This document shows positions 48,301 to 55,775 of a stretch of DNA of 64,000 nt, one piece after another. Location of the stretch: contig NJBF01000005.1 in NCBI GenBank assembly GCA_003144275.1, positions 60,319-124,318 of the forward strand. Reading direction: 5' to 3'. The notes beneath the pieces are model-generated. The model saw only the letters and a program-made list of their open reading frames with translations. It made no database searches and was not told the DNA's origin. Within the stretch, counting starts at the first letter, position 1, and each line of letters starts with the position of its first letter. A program made the position numbers and the translations under genes. Origin of the DNA: Candidatus Heimdallarchaeota archaeon B3_Heim. GTDB taxonomy: Archaea > Asgardarchaeota > Heimdallarchaeia > Hodarchaeales > Hodarchaeaceae.

Positions 48301-48727
48301 GTGTAAGTTCGTCAGTGGATAGGTTGTGTAATAAACAAGAATTTGATTTTAACATAATTGGTAATCTACCAATGTATGCAACAATAACTTCCTCCTCCTT
48401 CTCAATTCCTGCATCGACATATACAGGTCGCATTTTCAGATTCAAAGGAGCTGAATAAATTAAATTTCTCACTCGTGCTTCCATGGGAAATATGGTTCGT
48501 TCAGAACCGTCAGCTTCCCTCACAGAAGGCTCTCCAACTTCAATTCCCTCCAGTTTTACATAAAACCCTTCAATATCCGGTTCAATCTTGGGTCTTTCCT
48601 GAACTATTTCATTCAGTTTCTTTTCGACGAATTCATTGAAGGAGAAAAGATGTTGCCTTACTAATCCAAATTCATTATACATGGATTTAAGGACTTCCCA
48701 CTTATCATCATTAGTCAATTGTTCCAC
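45356..48727 (-). CDS. rpoB: DNA-directed RNA polymerase subunit B (unsplit)
   Basis: This is the second largest polymerase subunit as a single chain of 1123 residues; many archaea have it split into B' and B''. Features include [21 protein letters not shown], the active-site region [34 protein letters not shown] and a C-terminal zinc ribbon (CETCG and CSICG). It starts an operon rpoB-secE-spt5-(uL10). A TATA box lies about 70 bases upstream. It is separated by 40 kb from rpoA1, with which it is often linked. Confidence 0.98.
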   Translation of the reverse strand: [1123 protein letters not shown]

Positions 48728-48793
48728 GAGATAGACCTCTTCTAGTCTTCGTTTGAGTTTATTCTAGGGAAAAACTGGATAAGCATAGAGAAT

Positions 48794-48802
48794 TGTATAA
48801 AT
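48794..48802 (-). promoter_or_regulatory. TATA box upstream of rpoB
   Basis: On the minus strand GATTTATAC lies about 70 bases before the rpoB start, giving a transcription start near 48772 and a leader of about 45 bases. Confidence 0.5.
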
Positions 48803-48960
48803 CAACGTCATATTCAATAAAACACATAGCTCAAACCTCAATGGTCATATCTTCTTGGGAAAGCTACTTGATGCTGATTTTTAATGATAACTTTTCATAT
48901 CATTTGCAGGGCTTATCAACGAAGGCAGATACACCAACTTAGCTGTGAATTTATATCTGA
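48803..48960. other. Spacer between the rpoB promoter and the tnpB remnant
   Basis: No gene is seen. Directly after the element end at 48961 this flank would correspond to the position of the guide in an RNA reading out of the minus-strand element. The region up to 49748 beyond the remnant (49646-49748) is also non-coding and AT-rich. Confidence 0.4.
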
Positions 48961-48978
48961 TGACTAAAGTTATCAGCC

Positions 48979-48996
48979 AACTCTTTTAAAAGAATT
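48979..48996. repeat. Right-end palindrome of the tnpB remnant
   Basis: AACTCTTTTAAAAGAATT forms a near-perfect hairpin, close to the end of the minus-strand element. IS200/IS605 transposases recognise such subterminal hairpins. Confidence 0.65.
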
Positions 48997-49208
48997 CTGG
49001 ACAAGAGGAGTCACACATCCTCTATCGGGCAGACCAGATACATTGGAAGGTACACTACCAGTTGGGACTACTTGGGAATCAATAGTTACACTTTGAAGAA
49101 TATAACGAAAGGCATTGTGATCGGTGTTTAGACAAAAACCGCAACCCTGACAGCAGAAGGAACCACGCAATTTTCGATTCTGTTTTTTCACATGATCATT
49201 TTTGTCCG

Positions 49209-49547
49209 ACAAAGCAATATTTCTCGTATTCGCTGACCTCTCTCTCACACAACCTTAAAAGGACTCCCTCCCTTACTTCTTCAACCCCGAGGTGATGACT
49301 AAAATATTTCCTTCGCGCCCAGGGTCTATTCCCTTGTAACTACGTTAGACGAGTTACCCGTCAAAGGCAAGAGAGTTATGGCCCAACCTGGTTGAAATTC
49401 ACTAGTGTTTGAGATGTCGCAGTAAGATCTGATTCAAGTAGTCCCAATGGAGGCATACATTCTCTTGTTGCTAACCTGCCGGATAGCGGATGTGTGACTC
49501 ATCCTGTCCAGAACTATTTTCCAAATAGTTGTCTGACAAATCTAGTC
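49209..49547 (+). mobile_element. Short non-autonomous IS200/IS605-type element inserted in tnpB
   Basis: This 339-base segment splits the zinc-ribbon codons of the older tnpB remnant exactly, in the opposite orientation. Its last 110 bases are clearly similar to the right end of the host copy (shared AAGTAGTCCCA, GGATGTGTGACTC and GTCCAGAA blocks) and both end in TAGTC. Removing it rejoins the tnpB frame (CSKCGPD to KNDHV). It has no reading frame of its own. A hairpin GTAACT/AGTTAC (49336-49357) and the right-end palindrome (49512-49530) suggest that guide-RNA-like sequence may be kept. Confidence 0.7.
49512..49530. repeat. Right-end palindrome of the inserted short element
   Basis: AACTATTT and AAATAGTT pair perfectly around a three-base loop. 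Position and surroundings match the palindrome at 48979-48996 in the other copy. Confidence 0.7.
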
Positions 49548-49748
49548 AGGACCACACTTACTACATTGTTAGGAGGTATATGCTTCGTTAACACGCACTA
49601 CAGTAATCCCAACGAGTTTAGCTTTATACTCAAGCATTTTGCCTCAACAATCACAATATTCTAATTTCTGCTGAAAAATCAACTTAGTGAAATAATAATG
49701 ATCTATCTTTATCTGTAAATTTGTGGAAATGAAGGAAAGTATCTTTAA

Positions 49749-50645
49749 ATGAGTATAATTGTTGAATATCTTTTACAAGCTTTATTTTGGGGCGTTATTT
49801 TCAATTTTCCCTTATTATTCATAATTATCAAAATAAAATTACTCACCATGCCAGGAGGTATTCTAACAGGGGCAACTATTGCTATTATGACTTATATTAT
49901 TTCACCATTTCTTTGGTGCGCTTTATTAGCGTTTTTTCTAACATCCTCACTAATTTCAAAACAGAGCACACCTCAGAAACAGATGATTATAGCTGAATTT
50001 TCAAAAGATTCCACACGTGATGCCATTCAAGTGCTATCAAATAGCCTTCCAGCTTTATTTTTCGGAATCATATTTTTATCGATTGATTTCTTTCCATTCA
50101 TTGAAAATTCTGGTAATTTTTCCTTTTTATCTGTTTCTCCATTGATATATGCAGCATTTGCGTCACTGGCAACGCATAATTCCGATACATGGATGACTGA
50201 AATAGGAATCAGCACATCAAGTATACCCAGGCTTATAACTAATCTTAAGAAAGAAGTACCAAAAGGTACAAGTGGAGGAGTGACACTTAAAGGCACAAGT
50301 GCCGGAATAGTAGGTTCTATGATTATATCATTTATATACTTATTACAATTATTACTTCATTCTGATATATCACTTATTCATATGATAGTTCAGTTCATTT
50401 TCTTAACTTTCGCAGGTACATTAGGTGGTCTTATTGACTCTTTTGAAGGGGCCACGATCCAAGGATTATATTATTGTGAACACTGTCAGAAAGTAACTGA
50501 AAGGCAAATTCATAGATGTGGAAATAAAACAAATTTTTTCAAGGGATATCGTTTAGTGACAAATGACCTTGTGAATATCAGTTCTGCACTATTCAGCGGA
50601 ATTATCGCTCTAATTGGATTCTCAATAATTGAGGGAATTTTCTAG
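49749..50645 (+). CDS. DUF92/TMEM19-family membrane protein
   Basis: The 298-residue protein has about seven membrane segments and the DUF92 marks ASLATHNSDTWMTEIG and VPKGTSGGVTLKGTSAG, with GGLIDSFEGATIQG near the C-terminal part. The family includes TMEM19 and the plant phytyl-phosphate kinase VTE6, so an isoprenoid kinase role is possible in an archaeon. A small Cys/His cluster (YYCEHCQKVTERQIHRCG) lies in the loop before the last helix. The start is ATG 49749. Confidence 0.82.
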   Translation: MSIIVEYLLQALFWGVIFNFPLLFIIIKIKLLTMPGGILTGATIAIMTYIISPFLWCALLAFFLTSSLISKQSTPQKQMIIAEFSKDSTRDAIQVLSNSLPALFFGIIFLSIDFFPFIENSGNFSFLSVSPLIYAAFASLATHNSDTWMTEIGISTSSIPRLITNLKKEVPKGTSGGVTLKGTSAGIVGSMIISFIYLLQLLLHSDISLIHMIVQFIFLTFAGTLGGLIDSFEGATIQGLYYCEHCQKVTERQIHRCGNKTNFFKGYRLVTNDLVNISSALFSGIIALIGFSIIEGIF

Positions 50646-50698
50646 AAAATCTAGACTTGTTCAATATCCTACAATCACGCTTCTCATCTAAAGTCCAG

Positions 50699-51799
50699 TT
50701 AGCTATAGATCTGAAAAGGACGCCTCTCGAGTATGTATTTCGCAGCCTCAATACTTGTTTGGACCAAAGGACTCACGGAATCAGGAGGGGAGTACCCGGC
50801 CAATCGAGTCTTGAACAGGCTGTCAATTAGTATCCCTAATGCAATGTGAAAATCAAATGTTGTACCTTCTGGATAATAATCGGGAAAATACACTCCATTA
50901 TAAGAACATGTATAATCATAGCCTTTACAAAACAATTCGATATCTGATACTGTTTTATCAAAATTTTGGGTAAGAGAAAAGTCGTTATAGGCGAATTTTG
51001 AAAAAAACGTTCCTACGTCCTCTGCACGATCAACAAAACTGTCTCTTTCTATAAAAGCAGGATCAATAAGGTATATGATTGTTTTATCTATTCGGATATC
51101 GCCTGTATTTGCATGAGATGTATCTGATTCATAGAACATTAAATTACCAGGGTGAAAATCACCAAAACAATGGGCTCCTGCTAAGCTTAGACCCATTTGC
51201 TTTAAAGGATGTTTAAATAGATAATTTAGCTCATCTCGATCATTTGGAGATATATTTAATCCATTTAAGGTTTCTGTTATCAGATGTAGGTAACGATCGA
51301 CGACAATTTTTTGCTCGAAAAGACCATGAATATAGGGGAGCGCACTCCCTGCAAGAAAAAGCTTTTGAGGTAGGTCTAATTCATTCTCAAAGAACTCAGT
51401 GGGGTTTGATAGTCCTTCATAGATTAATAAGGAATGTTCTTTAGAAAAATACAATAATTGCGCAGTTTTAAGTCTATTATTAGTTTTTAAAAGATCTTCT
51501 AGCCAAGCTGCTCCATTAGCTTCCTCGATCGCTGCATCTGAGTTTTCGTGAAATTTAAAAGCCAGATCGACTTTAAATTCTCTATTATGAAGCGCATCAC
51601 AGACAGATACTGTCATTAATTGTAATTCTTTCCTCTTACCTAATCTTCTACCTAATTCTAAGTTTGACAGACGATCAACAGGAAAGAATGCGCCTGTTTT
51701 ATCCCTCAGAAGATTCTCAAGTTGTCTTAAAAAATATTTGGATAATACACGAAGCAACTCAAGCTTAAGCTGTTCTTCAGCGAGTATGTCAGTAGCCAT
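50699..51799 (-). CDS. Aminoglycoside phosphotransferase/choline kinase-like protein
   Basis: A protein of about 366 residues with a kinase-like fold. The catalytic loop reads CFGDFHPGNLMF, which keeps the Asp, His and Asn of the family pattern HGDxHxxN but has Phe before Gly-Asp; the metal-binding Asp is in YLIDPAF. The N-terminal lobe is less clear. Substrate is unknown; family members phosphorylate small molecules. ATG 51799 is preferred to an upstream in-frame start. The gene stands alone, convergent with the DUF92 gene. Confidence 0.7.
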   Translation of the reverse strand: MATDILAEEQLKLELLRVLSKYFLRQLENLLRDKTGAFFPVDRLSNLELGRRLGKRKELQLMTVSVCDALHNREFKVDLAFKFHENSDAAIEEANGAAWLEDLLKTNNRLKTAQLLYFSKEHSLLIYEGLSNPTEFFENELDLPQKLFLAGSALPYIHGLFEQKIVVDRYLHLITETLNGLNISPNDRDELNYLFKHPLKQMGLSLAGAHCFGDFHPGNLMFYESDTSHANTGDIRIDKTIIYLIDPAFIERDSFVDRAEDVGTFFSKFAYNDFSLTQNFDKTVSDIELFCKGYDYTCSYNGVYFPDYYPEGTTFDFHIALGILIDSLFKTRLAGYSPPDSVSPLVQTSIEAAKYILERRPFQIYS

Positions 51800-52217
51800 T
51801 CGTTGAAACACCCGAGAAAAAAATATTGACTAGCAAATCTATTTAGAAATACTAGGAATTCAACTCTGAAATAACATAAAGAGGGAATATCAGTTACGAA
51901 ACTTTGTTCATTTTCTATTGAGTGCCTAAGAATTAAAAAATTAAACTTTAAAAGGAGTTCCCTTATTTGATTAAATGTGGTGAATTATTGTGGTAAATAG
52001 CTGGGATCGTTTTGTTACTCCTTCTACATCAATCCGCTAAAAGGAAACCACAGTTTATTCTCATACAACATAATTTATTAGACTTATTTGGTAATAAGCC
52101 TGTATTGTCTAAGTACGATTTTTATTATTTCGATTTTTCTGGCATTCATTACTTTGTTAGACAAAATAATTCAAAAGAACAGGCCCCAAGCCAAATATAT
52201 GATCTGAGGAGAAAACC
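51800..52217. other. Intergenic region upstream of valS
   Basis: These 418 bases lie between two divergent genes. A frame of 71 codons from TTG 52012 overlaps the valS start and shows no family pattern, so I do not call it. AAAAGGAG (51951-51958) looks like a ribosome binding site with no gene behind it. GAGGAG lies seven bases before valS. No RNA element is recognised. Confidence 0.4.
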
Positions 52218-54797
52218 ATGGCACTAAAACCAAAAATCACGATGAAACGGTGGAAAGCAAGTAATGAAAGAGAGATTATCCAATATTGGTCTGAATCTGA
52301 AACATTTAAATTTATTGAGGACTCCAAAAAGCCTGTTTACATTATTGATACTCCTCCTCCTTATGTGTCGGGTCGTGCACATCTAGGATTCGCTATTCAT
52401 TATGCTCAAATTGACATGATCGCACGTTATTATCGAATGCAAGGAAAGAATGTTATATTTCCAGCCTGTGCTGATAGGAATGGGTTACCTGTAGAAGTTA
52501 AAGTAGAACAAAAGCTCAATAAATCAATGCATGAAATGGATAGAGAAGAATTTCTACAGATTTGCAAACGAGAACTAGACATAGCAGAAGAAAACACCAT
52601 TCAAGTTATGAAATGGATGGGACTCTCCTGTAATTCATTTTATGGTTCACCAGAGATATATTATCAGACAGACTCCCCTCAGTATCGACTTAATACGCAA
52701 CGCACATTCCTTAGAGCTTGGCATACTGGACTGATCACACATGCAACAAGACCGAATAACTGGTGCATTGATTGTGGGACAACTATAGCTGATGCGGAAA
52801 TTGAATACACAGAAAATGAATCATTCTTACATGAAATAATTTTCAATGTTGAAAATTCTGATGAAACTATAACAATTTCCACAACAAGACCAGAGTTAAT
52901 ACCTACATGTGAGTTAATAATCTATCATCCAACTGATTCAAGATACACAGATTTAGAGGGGAAATACGCCCTTACTCCCTTATTCAAGAAAAAAATTCCC
53001 ATTCGGAAACATAGGGAAGCAGATCCTGAATTTGGAACAGGAATCATGATGATTTGTGCCTTTGGGGATAAATCTGATGTAAAAATACTTCGGGAAGAAA
53101 GGATCACCAATCCAAAGACAGTTATAGATGCAGATGGACGAATAAACGAGGTAGGAGAAAAATATAGCGGGATGTTAGTGAAAGAGGCACAAGCTGCAAT
53201 CATCGAAGATTTAAAGAAGAATGGATCCCTCATACAATCCACTAAGACACTAAGAAGGGTACCAGTCTGTTGGAGATCCAAAACGCCTATCGAAATTATT
53301 GCTATGGAAGAGTATTATATTAAACAACTTGAAGTCATTCCTGAGATAAAAAAAATTGTAGAAAAAATGGATTTCTTCCCCAAATCAAACAAAATCATAT
53401 TAGATAATTGGATTAGCACAATCAATACTGATTGGGCTATTAGTCGAAGACGATTTTATGGGACTTCAATTCCGATTTGGTACTGCTCAAAGTGTCAAAC
53501 CCCGAATGTACCGAAAGAGGAAGAACTAGATCGATATTATGATGCATGGAAAGAACAATCACCAATGATCAAATGCATAAAGTGTGGAAAATCTCTGAAG
53601 GATGCTCAGGGAGAAGTAAGAACGTTTGATACTTGGTTTGATTCTTCTATTTCTGAATTAGCAGCATGTAACTTTGGAGAAATATTTTTTCAGGATAAGG
53701 AACAACAATTTTTTGAAAAAAACTTCCCCTGTTCTGTTCGTCCCCAAGGGAAAGAAATTGTAAGAACATGGTTGTTTTATACCATACTTAGATCATTTCA
53801 TCTGTTCAAGAAACCTCCATTTAGACAAGTATGGATTTCAGGCTTAGTACGAGATCCGTATGGTGGAAAAATGTCAAAAAGTGAGGGAAATAGTGTTGAT
53901 CCTTTATTATTCCTCCAACCTCAAGTTATACCTAAAAATACTCCAAAAACTCTCCGCCCAGACAAAGATAGTTGGAAAGTAATTGCAAAATTAGAATCTT
54001 CTCCAAAATTTTCTGGAAAACAAACACCCAATCTGTATTATGGAGCGGATAGTGTAAGACTCACCTCATGTCTCCAAGGAAGTCATGGCTCAGATATTCG
54101 ATTTTCTTTATCGAAACTAGATGGAAATGCTAAATTTATAACAAAATTATGGAATATTTCAAGGTTCATTTCAATTTTCCCAAATGAAGATCGTCCTAAA
54201 AAACTAGAAGCTGTGGATCAATGGCTTCTAGCCAGTTTAGACGCTCTCACTAGTAGATGCTTGAACGGGTATGCCAAGCTTGATTTCTCAGTTCCAGCAG
54301 AAAATCTCTATAATTGGGTCTGGAATCTATTCGCAGCACACTATATTGAACTTGTCAAATCTCGTGCCTATGGAGAAGAAAACATGTCAAAAATTTCAAT
54401 ACAAAGTGCACGTTATAGTTTACACACCTCTCTTCAGGCAATCTTGAAACTGCTAGCTCCTATTGTACCTTTTGTGACAGAAAAGATTTTTCAATCATTA
54501 TATGATCCTGAAATTAGTATTCATCTTGAAAATTTGCCTCAACCAGACAATCCTAGTACAGAAGAGCAATCAATAACTGAAGATCTTCTTACACTCGATT
54601 CTGCTATTTGGAAAGCAAAAAAAGACAAAGCTCTATCCTTAAAAGAGCCTGTTAGTCTTGTTTTCATACCAAAATCTTTAGAAAATTTCACTAATGATCT
54701 AAAAATCATGCACAATATCGTAACGATCAAAATGGGTGAACCAGATAATTCTATTGAAGGCTTAATTACCAAAAAAAACTGTTCGCTTAAGCTCTAA
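52218..54797 (+). CDS. valS: Valyl-tRNA synthetase
   Basis: This class I synthetase has 859 residues. The HIGH-like motif is AHLGFAIH (near 54-61), with Phe in the fourth place instead of the usual His. KMSKSEGNSVDP is the second signature. Val-type features are PVCWRSKTPIEIIAMEEYYIK and EIVRTWLFYTILRS, and the editing domain is present (TISTTRPEL). A zinc site (CSKCQ and CIKCG) lies before residue 460. IleRS is the closest alternative but fits less well. GAGGAG precedes ATG 52218. UPF0148 follows 19 bases later. Confidence 0.9.
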   Translation: MALKPKITMKRWKASNEREIIQYWSESETFKFIEDSKKPVYIIDTPPPYVSGRAHLGFAIHYAQIDMIARYYRMQGKNVIFPACADRNGLPVEVKVEQKLNKSMHEMDREEFLQICKRELDIAEENTIQVMKWMGLSCNSFYGSPEIYYQTDSPQYRLNTQRTFLRAWHTGLITHATRPNNWCIDCGTTIADAEIEYTENESFLHEIIFNVENSDETITISTTRPELIPTCELIIYHPTDSRYTDLEGKYALTPLFKKKIPIRKHREADPEFGTGIMMICAFGDKSDVKILREERITNPKTVIDADGRINEVGEKYSGMLVKEAQAAIIEDLKKNGSLIQSTKTLRRVPVCWRSKTPIEIIAMEEYYIKQLEVIPEIKKIVEKMDFFPKSNKIILDNWISTINTDWAISRRRFYGTSIPIWYCSKCQTPNVPKEEELDRYYDAWKEQSPMIKCIKCGKSLKDAQGEVRTFDTWFDSSISELAACNFGEIFFQDKEQQFFEKNFPCSVRPQGKEIVRTWLFYTILRSFHLFKKPPFRQVWISGLVRDPYGGKMSKSEGNSVDPLLFLQPQVIPKNTPKTLRPDKDSWKVIAKLESSPKFSGKQTPNLYYGADSVRLTSCLQGSHGSDIRFSLSKLDGNAKFITKLWNISRFISIFPNEDRPKKLEAVDQWLLASLDALTSRCLNGYAKLDFSVPAENLYNWVWNLFAAHYIELVKSRAYGEENMSKISIQSARYSLHTSLQAILKLLAPIVPFVTEKIFQSLYDPEISIHLENLPQPDNPSTEEQSITEDLLTLDSAIWKAKKDKALSLKEPVSLVFIPKSLENFTNDLKIMHNIVTIKMGEPDNSIEGLITKKNCSLKL

Positions 54798-54816
54798 GCA
54801 GGTAGGAAAGACCAAT

Positions 54817-55170
54817 ATGGGAAAAAAAAAGGAACCTGATCTATCCAAAATGAGTCAACTATTGCTATCAGGTGCAACTATGCTAGGGGAATCTTGTCCT
54901 GATTGTGCAGTTCCTCTCTTTAAAAAGAATGAAAACATTTTCTGTCCTAATTGCGAACGAAAAGCTGTTTATATTAAAAACAAGGATGAAATCAAAAAAA
55001 TAGAGCAAACAATATCTCTGGGTGACGCAACTAATCAACTTAGAGATGTATTAATAGGAAAAATTACCCTCCTAACCAACCAACTAGCTTCAGAGGATAC
55101 TCCCAACGAAATAACCAATACTTTAGAGATTATAGAAAAAATACTCAATATAATCCAGAAAATCTCATAA
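54817..55170 (+). CDS. UPF0148 (SSSCA1/ZNRD2-like) zinc-ribbon protein
   Basis: The 117 residues match the Sjogren syndrome/scleroderma autoantigen 1 family of archaea and eukaryotes: a helix with KMSQLLLSGATMLGESCPDCAVPLF, a zinc site (CPDC and CPNC), and a helical C-terminal half. The family role is not established. It starts 19 bases after valS and is likely in the same transcript. Confidence 0.85.
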   Translation: MGKKKEPDLSKMSQLLLSGATMLGESCPDCAVPLFKKNENIFCPNCERKAVYIKNKDEIKKIEQTISLGDATNQLRDVLIGKITLLTNQLASEDTPNEITNTLEIIEKILNIIQKIS

Positions 55171-55226
55171 GTTACAATTAAGCCGAAATCAAGAGAAAAT
55201 CAGTTAAATTTAAACAGTTGTACACC

Positions 55227-55565
55227 TTATCGTGATTGTAGCACCTGGAAGAAGTGGATGATCTCTTCTTGGATCTCATTTCTTAATCTTATTACATCAT
55301 TAACTTCAATTGGTTCAGAGTGTTTGATTGTAACGTTCAATTGTACAACATTACCTATTGCCTGGACATTCTCAGCCTTTACCGTGAATTCTGTATCTAA
55401 ACCCTTTATAATCAAGGAAATCGAAGGTGACGGTATCTGAATTCTAACATTTCGAATTACTCCAACCATCCGTGCATCACTATCAATAACGGCTTTCCCA
55501 ATGAGTTGACCGGGAAAAACTAATTCGTATAGTTCCAAATCTATATCTAATGGTTGTTTTGTCAT
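55227..55565 (-). CDS. PRC-barrel-like small protein
   Basis: The protein has about 112 residues. The core is beta-rich and reads like a PRC barrel (GQLIGKAVIDSDARMVGVIRNVRI, then ISLIIKGLDTEFTVKAENVQAIGNVVQLN), followed by a C-terminal helix rich in Glu and Ile. PRC barrels occur in RNA processing and photosynthetic proteins; archaeal single-domain forms are mostly unstudied. ATG 55565 is chosen over a start four codons upstream. It is convergent with the UPF0148 gene. Confidence 0.65.
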   Translation of the reverse strand: MTKQPLDIDLELYELVFPGQLIGKAVIDSDARMVGVIRNVRIQIPSPSISLIIKGLDTEFTVKAENVQAIGNVVQLNVTIKHSEPIEVNDVIRLRNEIQEEIIHFFQVLQSR

Positions 55566-55775
55566 TATCCATACCATTTACAATGTGTATATTGTTTTCA
55601 AACATTTCTGAGTAGGTCTTCCAGTCCAAGAATCATGTTAAAAAATTGTGTCATTAAATTATTAAAATATTGCAAAAGGGGGCCGAATGTAAAATAATCA
55701 ACCCATCCTCAACTAAAAAAGGGTATTTCTGTTCCTTACGGTAAAACTGAATTTCTACATCCATGGTGAAAACAA

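Larger units (their letters stand above)
48961..49645 (-). pseudogene. tnpB: Decayed tnpB (IS200/IS605 family), C-terminal third, interrupted
   Basis: Two pieces of one TnpB read on the minus strand. The first (49637 down to 49548) encodes MLEYKAKLVGITVVRVNEAY, then TS, a stop, and QCSKCGPD: the last RuvC segment and first half of the zinc ribbon. The second (49208 down to 48973) encodes DKNDHVKKQNRKLRGSF, then CCQGCGF and LNTDHNAFRYIL: the second half of the ribbon. Between them lies a 339-base insert (49209-49547). The N-terminal two thirds are missing, and there is at least one stop, so it is dead. After the stop the right end is kept, with its palindrome (48979-48996) and end TAGTC. Confidence 0.82.

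Noticed and set aside
48973..49248. A 91-codon zinc-finger gene on the minus strand
   Set aside because: The apparent start lies inside the inserted short element, and the frame is the broken 3' end of tnpB read through the right end, so it is not an intact gene.
51800..52217. A T-box or other amino acid sensing leader before valS
   Set aside because: No T-box-like core or specifier loop is seen, and such leaders are not known in archaea.
52012..52227. A 71-codon frame from TTG just before valS
   Set aside because: It overlaps the valS start, has no ribosome binding site and shows no family-like pattern; coding is unlikely.
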